From Pseudomonas sp. URIL14HWK12:I12 (lineage in GTDB: Bacteria; Pseudomonadota; Gammaproteobacteria; Pseudomonadales; Pseudomonadaceae), in the NCBI RefSeq assembly GCF_003097135.1, contig NZ_QEQL01000006.1, forward strand, positions 248,001 to 312,000: DNA of 64,000 nucleotides. Direction: 5' to 3'. Shown here piece after piece: positions 49,379 through 58,603 of this stretch. The notes under the pieces were generated by a model. The model was not told the origin of the DNA and ran no database searches. It was given only the letters and a program-made list of their open reading frames with translations. Made by a program: the position numbers and the translations under genes. Numbering within the stretch: the first letter of the stretch is position 1; every line of letters begins with the position of its first letter.

Positions 49379-51082
49379 ATGCGCCTGATCTACCCCCTCG
49401 CCCTGGCCTTGCTGCTCACTGCGTGCGGCGAGGGTGAATCCCTGCTGCCTCCCGATGCACGGCTGCCCGACGGCGGCCGCTACCGCGGTGATATCGTCAA
49501 CGGCGTGCTGCAGGGCAACGGCCGCATCGACTACCCCAATGGCAGCTGGTACGAAGGGCAGTTCGAGCATGGCCAGTACAACGGCCAAGGCCAATGGCAT
49601 GGCAGCGATGGGCACATCTACCGCGGCGGTTTCGCCGGTGGGCTGTTCGATGGCCAGGGCAGCCTGACCACCCCGCAAGGCAGCTACAGCGGCGGCTTCA
49701 GCCAGGGCAAGCGCGAGGGTGAAGGCACCCTGAAAGAGCCGGGCCGCACGTACCGTGGCAACTTTCACAACGATCAGTTTTCCGGCAACGGTCGCTTGGA
49801 GCTGGCCGATGGCACCACGCTGCAAGGCCAGTTCGAACAAGGCCGCCTCAACGGCGAGGGCGTGCGCACCGATGATGCCGGCAACCAGTTCAGCGGCCAC
49901 TTCGTCAACGGCCAGCTCGACGGCCATGGCAACTTTGTCGGTACCGACGGCGACCAGTACACCGGTGCGTTCAGCAAAGACCAGATGGAAGGCCACGGGC
50001 GGTACGAGACCCAAGGCGGCGACGTATGGGTGGGCGCCTTCCACAACGGCTCACCCAACGGCCTCGGTGAACTGATCGGCGCCGATGGCAGCCGCTACGT
50101 CGGCGAATTCGCCGACTGGCACTTCAACGGTAATGGTCGCCTGACATTGGCAGATGGCACGGTGTACCAGGGCCAGTTCCAGAACGACGCCTATCAGGGC
50201 CGCGGCACGCTGACCCGCAAAGACGGCAAGGTCGAAAGCGGCTACTGGGCCAACGGCCAGCGCGTGCGCGACGGCAAGGGCCGGCTGCTGCCCGACCCGC
50301 TGGAAGTCGGGCTGCTCAAGCAAGGCCAACTGCTCGACAACGCCTTGGCGCAGATCCCGCCCTCCACACCTGCTACCGAGCTGTACAGCCTGGTGCTCGC
50401 CGGTGACGGCCAGCAAAGCGTGTTCATGCGCGAAGCCGATTACGTGACCCAATTGCTGGCCAGCCGCTTCGGTGCACACGGCCAGGTGACCCTGGTCAAC
50501 CACCGCGACCATCTGGCCGACCGCCCCATGGCGAGCCGCGAGACCTTGAGCCGCTCAATCCAGGCCCTGGCCCGGCGCAGTGGCCCGGAAGACCTGATCT
50601 TCATCTACCTCACCAGCCACGGCACCCATGACCATGAGCTGGTGCTCGACCAGCCGCGCCTGGAGCTGGGCAACTTGCCAGCCGACGAGCTGGCGTCGCT
50701 GCTGGCACCGCTGAAGAATCGCGATAAAGTCGTGGTGATCTCCGCCTGCTATTCCGGCGGGTTCATTCCCGCCCTCAAAGACAACCACACCTTGATAATG
50801 ACCGCTGCAAGCGCGGATCACGTGTCGTTCGGCTGCTCGGAAGAGGCAGACTTCACTTATTTTGGCGACGCGCTGTTCGCCCAGGCGCTGCACCAGACCG
50901 ACGATCTCGAGCAAGCTTTCAACCAGGCCAGCGCCATTGTCGCAGCGCGCGAACTCAGCGAGAACTACGAGCCTTCCGAGCCACAGCTGTGGGCGCCCAA
51001 GCCTGTGCTTGAGCACTGGCGCCTTTTGCGTGCTCAGCAGGCCAGCCGGGCCCTTCAGAGTGCCGGGTTGAGCCGCCACTGA
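49379..51082 (+). CDS. Lipoprotein with MORN repeats and C13/caspase-like peptidase domain
   Basis: 567 residues. The lipobox LLTAC places the anchor at about Cys16. About eleven MORN repeats of 23 residues fill residues 33-300, each with a YxGxFxxGxxxGxG-like core (for example YEGQFEHGQYNGQG). A C-terminal peptidase C13 (legumain/caspase-fold) domain has the His-Cys dyad at His414 (LTSHGTHD) and Cys457 (VISACYSGG). It is likely bound to a membrane on the periplasmic side. The substrate is unknown. It is monocistronic, 62 bp after the hydratase gene. Confidence 0.88.
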   Translation: MRLIYPLALALLLTACGEGESLLPPDARLPDGGRYRGDIVNGVLQGNGRIDYPNGSWYEGQFEHGQYNGQGQWHGSDGHIYRGGFAGGLFDGQGSLTTPQGSYSGGFSQGKREGEGTLKEPGRTYRGNFHNDQFSGNGRLELADGTTLQGQFEQGRLNGEGVRTDDAGNQFSGHFVNGQLDGHGNFVGTDGDQYTGAFSKDQMEGHGRYETQGGDVWVGAFHNGSPNGLGELIGADGSRYVGEFADWHFNGNGRLTLADGTVYQGQFQNDAYQGRGTLTRKDGKVESGYWANGQRVRDGKGRLLPDPLEVGLLKQGQLLDNALAQIPPSTPATELYSLVLAGDGQQSVFMREADYVTQLLASRFGAHGQVTLVNHRDHLADRPMASRETLSRSIQALARRSGPEDLIFIYLTSHGTHDHELVLDQPRLELGNLPADELASLLAPLKNRDKVVVISACYSGGFIPALKDNHTLIMTAASADHVSFGCSEEADFTYFGDALFAQALHQTDDLEQAFNQASAIVAARELSENYEPSEPQLWAPKPVLEHWRLLRAQQASRALQSAGLSRH

Positions 51083-51176
51083 GTCATCGCGCCCGGCGGG
51101 TGGTCAAACCGCATGAGCACGCAGTGCCCGCTGCGCTGCGCTACAGTCAGGTTGATGGCCATGAGAGGGACTCCCG

Positions 51177-51818
51177 ATGTATCTCACACCGCAGCACATC
51201 CTGCTTGCCGGGGCCACCGGCCTGACCGGCGAGCATTTGCTCGACCGCCTGCTCAGCGAACCGACCGTCAGCCGGGTGCTGGCGCCCAGCCGCCGGTCGC
51301 TTGCTCCTCATTCACATCTGGAGAACCCGGTCGGTGAACTGGCCGAACTGCTGCCCGCCCTAGAAGGCCCGGTCGACATTGCTTTCTGTTGCCTGGGCAG
51401 CACGTTGAAGCAGGCCGGCTCGCAAGGGGCCTTTCACGCTATCGACCACGACCTGGTGGTTGCCTTCGCCGCCCGTGCACGTGAGCTAGGCGCCCGGCAC
51501 CTGTTGGTGATCAGCGCTGTGGATGCCTCGCCGGACGCCTCGGCGTTCTATAACCGTGTCAAAGGTGAGATGGAGCAGTCGCTCAAGGCACAGGGCTGGC
51601 CACAGCTCACCCTCGCCCGCCCTTCCCTGTTGCTGGGCCAACGGCGGGAGGCGCGGTTGGTCGAGCAGTTGGCAGGGCCGTTGTCCAGGCTCATTCCAGG
51701 CAAATACCACGGTATCGAAGCATCCCATCTGGCCAGGGCGCTGTGGCGGCTGGCGCTGGAGGAGCAGGATGGGGTTCGGGTGGTGGAGTCCGATGAATTG
51801 CGCAAGCTGGGTAAATAG
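51177..51818 (+). CDS. NAD(P)-binding Rossmann protein (atypical SDR)
   Basis: 213 residues with the dinucleotide motif ILLAGATGLTGEHLLDRLLS and the NAD(P)H-binding family segment AFCCLGSTLKQAGSQ. HLLVISAVDASPDASAFYNR replaces the YxxxK site by YNRVK, as seen in HTATIP2/YwnB-like oxidoreductases. The start follows GAGAGGGACTCCCG. The substrate is unknown. It may form a unit with the MORN-peptidase gene, 94 bp upstream. Confidence 0.85.
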   Translation: MYLTPQHILLAGATGLTGEHLLDRLLSEPTVSRVLAPSRRSLAPHSHLENPVGELAELLPALEGPVDIAFCCLGSTLKQAGSQGAFHAIDHDLVVAFAARARELGARHLLVISAVDASPDASAFYNRVKGEMEQSLKAQGWPQLTLARPSLLLGQRREARLVEQLAGPLSRLIPGKYHGIEASHLARALWRLALEEQDGVRVVESDELRKLGK

Positions 51819-51849
51819 GCCCGGTCACAGGGCCGCTCAACCTATCAGC

Positions 51850-52137
51850 TCAATTGCCACCTTCGGCGTGATAGCTCACGCCCAATGTCGCCAACAGCGA
51901 CAGCGGCAGCACTACGGTGTCGAATACCGCGCTGGCGGGCATATCAAGGCGCGGCCAGCTGGGCGCTTCGGCACCGAAGTGATCTTTGGCACAACAGCCA
52001 CCCTGCGCGGCGTACCAGTCCAGGCGCGTGCCGGCGTACACCAGCGGGCCGCCTGGCTTGCTGGCATCGAGCACGCGCAGGCTGGCGCAGCCGCTGAGCA
52101 GCGCCAGGCAGAGGCAGAACAGCACTTGTTTATTCAT
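51850..52137 (-). CDS. YceK/YidQ-type lipoprotein
   Basis: 95 residues with a lipoprotein signal (CLALLSGC, modified Cys about 17). The C-terminal half, MPASAVFDTVVLPLSLLATL, resembles the YceK/YidQ (DUF1375) family of small lipoproteins. The first ATG, at 52137, lies inside the end of ubiX and overlaps it by 8 bp. An in-frame ATG four codons further upstream is possible. The role is unknown. Confidence 0.75.
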   Translation of the reverse strand: MNKQVLFCLCLALLSGCASLRVLDASKPGGPLVYAGTRLDWYAAQGGCCAKDHFGAEAPSWPRLDMPASAVFDTVVLPLSLLATLGVSYHAEGGN

Positions 52138-52759
52138 CGTGCGCCACATGGTGTTCGCCCCAACGCGGGAGCATGTCCTGGGGAATGTCGAGCAAGTTGA
52201 GCACCCGCGCCACCACGAAATCCACCAGGTCGTCGATGGTCTGCGGCTGGTGGTAAAAGCCTGGCGAGGCCGGGACGATCACGGCGCCCATCTGCGACAG
52301 CTTGAGCATGTTCTCCAAGTGGATGGTGGAATACGGTGCCTCGCGCGGCACCAGAATCAGCTGCCGACGCTCCTTGAGGGCCACGTCGGCGGCCCGCTCG
52401 ATCAGGTTATTGCAGGCGCCGGCGGCAATGGCCGACAGCGTACCGGTAGAGCAAGGCACCACCACCATTGCCGAGGGCGCGCCGGAACCAGAAGCTACGG
52501 GTGCCATCCAGTCTTCCTTGCCGTATACGCGAATCTGGCCGCTGGCGGCGCCGGTGTATTCGGTCAGAAAAGCCTGCATGGCCTGCGGCTTGGCAGGCAG
52601 GGCCACGTCGGTTTCGGTGGCCATCACCAACTGCGCCGCCTTGCTGATCAGAAAGTGCACTTCGCGGTCTTCGCTGACCAGGCAATCGAGTAGGCGCAGC
52701 CCGTACTGCGCACCTGAAGCGCCGGTCATGGCCAGGGTTACGCGCTCTGGGCCAGTCAT
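52130..52759 (-). CDS. ubiX: Flavin prenyltransferase
   Basis: 209 residues of the UbiX/Pad1 family. Motifs are MTGASGAQYGLRLLDCL near the N-terminus, VVPCSTGTLSAIAAGACNNL and LVPREAPYSTIHLENMLKLS. It prenylates FMN to make the cofactor of the UbiD decarboxylase in ubiquinone synthesis. Its ATG overlaps the mpl stop by 4 bp, so both are translated together. Confidence 0.94.
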   Translation of the reverse strand: MTGPERVTLAMTGASGAQYGLRLLDCLVSEDREVHFLISKAAQLVMATETDVALPAKPQAMQAFLTEYTGAASGQIRVYGKEDWMAPVASGSGAPSAMVVVPCSTGTLSAIAAGACNNLIERAADVALKERRQLILVPREAPYSTIHLENMLKLSQMGAVIVPASPGFYHQPQTIDDLVDFVVARVLNLLDIPQDMLPRWGEHHVAHDE

Positions 52760-54105
52760 TTCAGCGCCTCGGCCAGCTTGCCGTGCAGGCCACCGAAGCC
52801 GCCATTGCTCATGATCACCACCTGGGTGCCCGGCGTGGCGGCGGCCTTGACCTGCTCGATGATGGCGTCGAGGCTGCCCGCCACAGTGGATGGGGTCGAG
52901 CACTGGGCGGCTGTCGCCGCCAGGTCCCAGCCCAGGTTGGGCGGGGCGTACCAGATCACCTGGTCGGCATCGCGCACGCTCTCGGGCAGCCCGTCTCGGT
53001 GGGCGCCCAGCTTCATGGAGTTGGAGCGCGGCTCGATGATCGCGATCACCGGCGCCTCGCCTACCCGCTTGCGCAGGCCGTCGAGCGTCATGGCGATCGC
53101 CGTGGGGTGGTGGGCAAAGTCATCATAGATAGCGACGCCGTTGACCTGGGCCACCAGCTCCATACGCCGCTTGACGCTTTTGAATGCACACAGTGCCGCG
53201 ATGCCCATGGCCGGCACCACACCCACATGCCGGGCTGCCGCCAGGGTGGCCAGGGCATTGGCAACGTTGTGCTGGCCGGTCATGGCCCATTCGACCACCC
53301 CTTGTGGCTGGCCATCGAACAGCACTTCGAACCGCGAGCCGTCATCTGCCAGCAGGCGCGATTGCCATTGGCCGCCCTCGCCGGTGGTCTGCACCGGGCT
53401 CCAGCAACCCATGCCCAGCACGCGATGCAGCGCCGTTTCGGCCTGAGGGTGGATGATCAGCCCTTCGCCGGGGATGGTGCGAACCAGGTGATGGAACTGC
53501 CGCTCGATCGCGGCCAGGTCAGGGAAGATGTCGGCGTGGTCGAATTCCAGGTTGTTCAGGATTGCCGTTCGCGGGCGGTAGTGCACGAACTTGGAGCGCT
53601 TGTCGAAAAAGGCGCTGTCGTACTCATCGGCCTCGACCACGAAGAACGGGGTGTCGCCCAGACGAGCCGATACTGCGAAGTTCTGGGGCACGCCGCCGAT
53701 CAGAAAGCCCGGCGCCATGCCGGCATGTTCGAGTACCCAGGCCAGCATGCTGCTGGTGGTGGTCTTGCCATGGGTACCTGCAACGGCGAGCACCCAGCGG
53801 CCTTGCAATACATGGTCGGCCAGCCACTGCGGGCCCGAAACGTAAGGCAGCCCCTGGTTGAGCACATGCTCCACCGCCGCGTTGCCACGCGACAACGCGT
53901 TGCCGATCACGACCAGGTCAGGGGCGGGGTTCAGATGGGCGGGGTCATAGCCCTGCATCAGCTCGATGCCCTGCGCTTGCAGCTGCGTGCTCATCGGCGG
54001 GTAGACATTGGCGTCGGAGCCGGTCACGCGGTGGCCCAGTGCCTTGGCCAGCACGGCCAGCGAGCCCATGAAGGTGCCGCAGATACCAAGAATGTGAATA
54101 TGCAT
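52756..54105 (-). CDS. mpl: UDP-N-acetylmuramate:tripeptide ligase
   Basis: 449-residue Mur ligase. The N-terminal Rossmann motif HIHILGICGTFMGSLAVLAK is typical of Mpl, and the ATP site is VAGTHGKTTTSSML. FVVEADEYDSAFFDKRSKF and YDDFAHHPTAI are conserved. It recycles the murein tripeptide by attaching it to UDP-MurNAc. The ATG at 54105 is used; the 18-codon upstream extension starts without signal. It is convergent in direction with the sigma54 activator upstream (both minus strand, 58 bp apart). Confidence 0.95.
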   Translation of the reverse strand: MHIHILGICGTFMGSLAVLAKALGHRVTGSDANVYPPMSTQLQAQGIELMQGYDPAHLNPAPDLVVIGNALSRGNAAVEHVLNQGLPYVSGPQWLADHVLQGRWVLAVAGTHGKTTTSSMLAWVLEHAGMAPGFLIGGVPQNFAVSARLGDTPFFVVEADEYDSAFFDKRSKFVHYRPRTAILNNLEFDHADIFPDLAAIERQFHHLVRTIPGEGLIIHPQAETALHRVLGMGCWSPVQTTGEGGQWQSRLLADDGSRFEVLFDGQPQGVVEWAMTGQHNVANALATLAAARHVGVVPAMGIAALCAFKSVKRRMELVAQVNGVAIYDDFAHHPTAIAMTLDGLRKRVGEAPVIAIIEPRSNSMKLGAHRDGLPESVRDADQVIWYAPPNLGWDLAATAAQCSTPSTVAGSLDAIIEQVKAAATPGTQVVIMSNGGFGGLHGKLAEALK

Positions 54106-54163
54106 GTTCGACCTCGGGAAATCTTGCCGCAGGGTAGCCCAAGCGGCAGAAAATCTCACCCGG

Positions 54164-56050
54164 TCATCGTGCCAGGCCGTGGCGGTGCAACTTGCGGTAC
54201 AGGGTATTGCGGCTCACGCCCAGGCTCGCCGCCACGCGCGTCATGTGCCAGCGCTCTTGCTCGAGCACCCGCAGCAGGGCCGCGCGCTCGGCGTCGGCCA
54301 ACGGTGCCACCGGCTCCTCCAGCGGGCGGTGGCGGCGCAACGGGGCCGGCAGGTCATCGAAGCGCACCGTGCCGCCCTCGCACAAGGCCACCAGCGTGCG
54401 CAGCACTGTGCGCAACTGCCGCACATTACCCGGCCAGTCGTGCGCCAGCAGTGCCTGGCGTGCCGCCGCCTCCAGGCGCACGGCTTCGCCGCCTGCTTCG
54501 AGCGCCAGCAGATGATCGATCAACGTGCCCTTGTCGGCGCGCAAGCGCAGTGGTGGCACACTGACCTCCAGGCCGTTGAGGCGATAGTAGAGGTCTTCGC
54601 GGAAGCTGCCGGCCTGAACCCGCTCGCGCAGGTCGTGGTGGGTGGCGCTGAGGATGCGCACATCCAGCGCCTGTGGCTCGCCGCCGATAGGCACCACCTG
54701 GCGGTCTTCGAGCACGCGCAGCAATCGCGTCTGCAAAGCCAGCGGCATGTCGCCGATTTCGTCGAGCAGCAGCGTGCCACCGTCGGCTTCAAGCAACTTG
54801 CCGCGCATGCCTTCCTTGCGCGCGCCGGTGAAGCTGCCGGCGGTGTAGCCGAACAGTTCGCTTTCGATCAGGCTCTCGGGCAACGCGGCGCAGTTCAGGG
54901 CCACGAAGGGGCGGCTGGCGCGGCTGCTGGCCTGGTGAACGGCGCGGGCGAAAGCCTCTTTGCCCGAGCCGGTTTCCCCCTGGATCAACAAGGGCACGTC
55001 GCGCTCATAGACCTTCACGGCACGCTGGTGCTCACGCGCCACGACCGGGTCTTCCAGGCACCAACGCGAGCGCTTGGCCACCTTGTTGGTGGGCACAGGG
55101 CCGGGTGCACGCGCCACCCGCGGTGCGATGCCGCGCACGCTGGCGAACAAGGTTCGCCCGTCGTGGCAGCGCAACGGCCAGCGCAGGGCCCCGCTGTCAT
55201 TGGCGCGGCCGAACAGCTCGCTCGGCCGGCAGTCGAACAGCGCCTCCAACGGCTGCTGCTCCACTGCGCTACGGGGCTGGCGCAGCAGGTTCAGGCCACT
55301 CTGGTTGATCGCCAGCACTCGCCCTTCATTGTCGAACGCCAGCAGGCCCTCGCTGAACAGCCCGGCCGGGTCAGCCTGCAAATGAAAACGCAGCAGCCAC
55401 TGGTGCTCGAAGTGCCGCAGGAAATACGCGCTCTCGATCATCTTGGCCGAGAGGTTGACCAGCGTCATGGTGTGGAACTGGCTCTGGCGCGAGTCCTGGG
55501 CCTGTGCCGAAGAAACGTCCAGCACTGCCATAAGCTCACCATACGGGTCGAAGACCGGGCTGGCCGAGCAGGTCAGGCCAGTGTGGCGGCCCCGGAAGTG
55601 TTCTTGTTGATGAATGGTGATGGCCTGGCGCTCCACCAGGCAGGTGCCAATGCCGTTGGTACCCTCGCGGGCCTCGCTCCAGTCGGCGCCCAGCCACAGG
55701 CCTGCCCGCTCGAACACCTGGCGCTCGCTCGGCGCGGTGATGCAGTTGAGGATCACGCCACGCGCGTCGGTCAGCAGCACTGCATGGCCGGCGCCGGCCA
55801 GTTGCTGATGCAGGTGGTTCATCTCGCCGTCGGCGATCATCAGCACCTGGCGCAGGCGCTCGCGCCCTGCCAGCACCTGGCTGTGCTCGACCACAGTTGG
55901 CGCCAACGCCTGGGCCGGGTCGAGGTTGTAATCGCGCAGGCAACGCTGCCAGGAACGGGCGATGGAGGGATCGCTGAGCAGCCCGGCGGGTTCGCCTGCG
56001 GCGACGGTCATCACATGGTGCGCATGGCGGCGCAGTTGCTCGCTGTGCAT
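54164..56050 (-). CDS. AcoR-like sigma54-dependent activator
   Basis: 628 residues. A GAF-type sensor region (about 70-205) and a PAS-like region (about 225-300) precede an AAA+ domain with Walker A GETGSGKE (358-365), GSFTGA (405-410, a variant of GAFTGA) and Walker B GTLLLDEIGD (425-434). A Fis-type helix-turn-helix lies at the C-terminus (VAASLGVSRNTLYRKLHRHG). It is divergent from the aldehyde dehydrogenase gene, whose promoter has a -24/-12 site, so that gene is the likely target. The effector is unknown, perhaps an alcohol or aldehyde. Confidence 0.92.
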   Translation of the reverse strand: MHSEQLRRHAHHVMTVAAGEPAGLLSDPSIARSWQRCLRDYNLDPAQALAPTVVEHSQVLAGRERLRQVLMIADGEMNHLHQQLAGAGHAVLLTDARGVILNCITAPSERQVFERAGLWLGADWSEAREGTNGIGTCLVERQAITIHQQEHFRGRHTGLTCSASPVFDPYGELMAVLDVSSAQAQDSRQSQFHTMTLVNLSAKMIESAYFLRHFEHQWLLRFHLQADPAGLFSEGLLAFDNEGRVLAINQSGLNLLRQPRSAVEQQPLEALFDCRPSELFGRANDSGALRWPLRCHDGRTLFASVRGIAPRVARAPGPVPTNKVAKRSRWCLEDPVVAREHQRAVKVYERDVPLLIQGETGSGKEAFARAVHQASSRASRPFVALNCAALPESLIESELFGYTAGSFTGARKEGMRGKLLEADGGTLLLDEIGDMPLALQTRLLRVLEDRQVVPIGGEPQALDVRILSATHHDLRERVQAGSFREDLYYRLNGLEVSVPPLRLRADKGTLIDHLLALEAGGEAVRLEAAARQALLAHDWPGNVRQLRTVLRTLVALCEGGTVRFDDLPAPLRRHRPLEEPVAPLADAERAALLRVLEQERWHMTRVAASLGVSRNTLYRKLHRHGLAR

Positions 56051-56156
56051 GGTGTTCGGCTCCCTTGGCGGGTTGGCCCAGCATGGGGCAGGCGCTGGTG
56101 CAAGGCAATCCCGCTACGACCATGGGAGCAGGATAATGCGCCGAAAGTCGTACGAA

Positions 56157-56187
56157 GTGTCACGCATGACTGTTCCATAAATGACAC
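56157..56187. promoter_or_regulatory. Candidate upstream activator site
   Basis: An inverted repeat GTGTCA (56157-56162) and TGACAC (56182-56187) with 19 bp between arms lies 54 bp upstream of the -24/-12 promoter. An inner dyad GTCACGCATGAC overlaps the left arm. Position and symmetry fit an enhancer-binding site for the divergent activator. Confidence 0.5.
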
Positions 56188-56241
56188 ACATTGGAGGGCG
56201 CTCTCCCCTACCCACGCCGATTCAGGCCTGTGCCCGGGCAC

Positions 56242-56257
56242 TGGCCCAACCTTTGCT
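56242..56257 (+). promoter_or_regulatory. Sigma54 (-24/-12) promoter of the aldehyde dehydrogenase gene
   Basis: TGGCCCAACCTTTGCT matches the TGGCAC-N5-TTGCW consensus with the required GG and GC spacing. It lies 65 bp before the start codon. Confidence 0.8.
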
Positions 56258-56321
56258 CTACGCTTGATAGCGCCACAGAGCGCGTGTTCTCACCTAAAAC
56301 AAGAGCCAGGAGACACCTACC

Positions 56322-57842
56322 ATGCGTTACGCACATCCCGGGACCGAGGGCGCCAAGGTTTCCTACAAGAGCCAGTATGGAAACTACATCAATGGCGAGT
56401 TCGTCCCGCCGGTCGATGGCCAATACTTCTCCACCACTTCGCCCATCAACGGCAAAGTGATCGCCGAATTTCCTCGCTCCACTGCCAAAGACATCGACAA
56501 AGCGATAGACGCTGCCCACGCCGCCGCCGAAGCCTGGGGCGCAACCTCCGTGCAAGCCCGTTCGCTGGTGCTGCTCAAGATTGCCGACCGCATCGAGCAG
56601 AACCTCGAAACCCTGGCCATCACTGAAACCTGGGACAACGGCAAAGCCATCCGCGAAACCCTCAACGCCGACATCCCACTGGCCGCCGACCACTTCCGCT
56701 ACTTCGCCGGCTGCCTGCGTGCGCAGGAAGGCAGCGCTTCGGAAATCGACGGCAACACCGTGGCCTATCACATTCACGAGCCGCTGGGCGTGGTCGGGCA
56801 GATCATCCCGTGGAACTTCCCGATCCTGATGGCCGCCTGGAAGCTGGCCCCTGCCCTGGCAGCCGGCAACTGCGTGGTGCTCAAGCCTGCCGAGCAAACC
56901 CCGTTGGGCATCACCGTTCTGGTCGAGCTGATCGGCGACCTGCTCCCACCCGGGGTGCTGAACGTGGTGCAAGGCTTCGGCAAAGAGGCCGGCGAAGCCC
57001 TGGCCACCAGCAAACGCATCGCCAAGATCGCCTTTACCGGCTCCACCCCGGTGGGCTCGCACATTCTCAAGTGCGCCGCCGAGAACATCATCCCCAGCAC
57101 GGTCGAGTTGGGCGGCAAATCGCCAAACATCTTCTTCGAAGACATCATGCAGGCCGAGCAAAGCTTCATCGAAAAAGCGGCCGAGGGCGTGGTGCTGGCG
57201 TTCTTCAACCAAGGCGAGGTGTGCACCTGCCCATCACGGGTACTGGTACAGGAGTCGATCTACCCGGCCTTCATGAAAGAAGTGATGAAAAAAGTCGAGC
57301 AGATCAAGCGAGGCGACCCACTGGACACCGACACCATGGTCGGCGCCCAGGCCTCCCAGCAGCAGTTCGACAAGATCCTCTCCTACCTTGAAATCGCCAA
57401 GCAAGAAGGCGCCGAGTTGTTGTCGGGCGGCCAGGTGCAGAAGCTCGAAGGCGACCTGGCCTCGGGTTACTACATCCAGCCCACGCTGCTCAAGGGCAAC
57501 AACAAGATGCGCGTGTTCCAGGAAGAAATCTTCGGCCCGGTGGTGAGCGTGACTACCTTCAAGGACGAAGCCGAAGCCTTGGCTATCGCCAACGACACCG
57601 AGTTCGGCCTGGGCGCTGGCGTGTGGACCCGCGACATCAACCGTGCCTACCGCATGGGCCGGGGCATCAAGGCCGGCCGCGTATGGACCAACTGCTATCA
57701 CCTGTACCCGGCCCACGCCGCGTTCGGGGGCTACAAGAAGTCCGGCATCGGCCGTGAAACCCACAAGATGATGCTCGACCACTATCAGCAGACCAAAAAC
57801 CTGCTGGTGAGCTACGACATCAACCCGCTCGGGTTCTTCTGA
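56322..57842 (+). CDS. NAD-dependent aldehyde dehydrogenase (ExaC/AldB type)
   Basis: 506 residues. The catalytic Cys is Cys301 in GEVCTCPSR, the general base Glu is in TVELGGKSPN, and PWNFPILMAAWKLAPALAAG and FTGSTPVGS bind NAD. The closest family is the ExaC/AldB acetaldehyde dehydrogenase group used in ethanol and 2,3-butanediol oxidation. Control by sigma54 and an AcoR-like activator supports that role. A hairpin terminator follows. Confidence 0.92.
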   Translation: MRYAHPGTEGAKVSYKSQYGNYINGEFVPPVDGQYFSTTSPINGKVIAEFPRSTAKDIDKAIDAAHAAAEAWGATSVQARSLVLLKIADRIEQNLETLAITETWDNGKAIRETLNADIPLAADHFRYFAGCLRAQEGSASEIDGNTVAYHIHEPLGVVGQIIPWNFPILMAAWKLAPALAAGNCVVLKPAEQTPLGITVLVELIGDLLPPGVLNVVQGFGKEAGEALATSKRIAKIAFTGSTPVGSHILKCAAENIIPSTVELGGKSPNIFFEDIMQAEQSFIEKAAEGVVLAFFNQGEVCTCPSRVLVQESIYPAFMKEVMKKVEQIKRGDPLDTDTMVGAQASQQQFDKILSYLEIAKQEGAELLSGGQVQKLEGDLASGYYIQPTLLKGNNKMRVFQEEIFGPVVSVTTFKDEAEALAIANDTEFGLGAGVWTRDINRAYRMGRGIKAGRVWTNCYHLYPAHAAFGGYKKSGIGRETHKMMLDHYQQTKNLLVSYDINPLGFF

Positions 57843-57846
57843 CCCC

Positions 57847-57883
57847 CTGCACGCTGCCGGCCAATACGGCGGGCAGCGTGCAG
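57847..57883 (+). terminator. Hairpin after the aldehyde dehydrogenase gene
   Basis: A 12-bp stem CTGCACGCTGCC/GGCAGCGTGCAG with a 13-nt loop starts 4 bp after the stop codon. The following CTTCATCCTC is only mildly T-rich. Confidence 0.65.
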
Positions 57884-57955
57884 CTTCATCCTCTCGCCTG
57901 CCGTATACTGCGCCCTTTTCGCTTGCCTACCGCAGGCGACCGAACAGGTGTGCAC

Positions 57956-58603
57956 ATGGACTTCAACCCGCTTGACCTCATCCTGCATCTCGACGTCTAC
58001 CTCGACATGCTGGTCAATCACTACGGCGCATGGATCTACGCCATCCTGTTCGCTGTTATCTTTTGCGAAACCGGCCTGGTGGTCACCCCGTTCCTGCCGG
58101 GTGACTCCTTGCTGTTCATCGGGGGGGCGGTGGCGGCTGGCGGCGCGATGGACCCGGTGCTGCTCGCGGCCCTGCTGATGGCCGCAGCCGTGCTCGGTGA
58201 CAGTACCAACTACGTGATCGGGCGCACGCTGGGCGAGCGGCTGTTTCGTAATCCGAACTCAAAAATCTTCCGCCGCGACTATCTGGAGCAAACCCAAGCG
58301 TTCTATGCCCGCCATGGTGGCAAGACGGTAACGCTGGCGCGCTTCCTGCCGATCCTGCGGACCTTCGCCCCCTTCGTGGCAGGCATCGGCAAGATGGCCT
58401 ATCCCCGCTTTCTGGCCTTCAGCGTGCTGGGCACCGTCGCCTGGGTCGGTGGGCTGGTCGCGCTGGGGTACTTTTTCGGCAACGTGCCATTCATCAAGCA
58501 GCACCTGACCGTGCTGATCCTGGCGATCATCCTGCTTTCGCTGGTGCCGATGCTGATTGGCCTGGTTCGTGCCCGCCTCAATCGCCCGGTAAAAAGCCAC
58601 TGA
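57956..58603 (+). CDS. DedA-family membrane protein
   Basis: 215 residues. Conserved segments are FCETGLVVTPFLPGDSLLF, GDSTNYVIGRTLGERLF and a C-terminal FLPILRTFAPFVAGIGKM, which are the DedA/SNARE-associated family signatures with several membrane helices. DedA proteins are undecaprenyl phosphate or phospholipid flippase-like transporters. The ATG at 57956 follows ACAGGTG. Its last base overlaps the mtfA start (TGATG). Confidence 0.9.
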   Translation: MDFNPLDLILHLDVYLDMLVNHYGAWIYAILFAVIFCETGLVVTPFLPGDSLLFIGGAVAAGGAMDPVLLAALLMAAAVLGDSTNYVIGRTLGERLFRNPNSKIFRRDYLEQTQAFYARHGGKTVTLARFLPILRTFAPFVAGIGKMAYPRFLAFSVLGTVAWVGGLVALGYFFGNVPFIKQHLTVLILAIILLSLVPMLIGLVRARLNRPVKSH

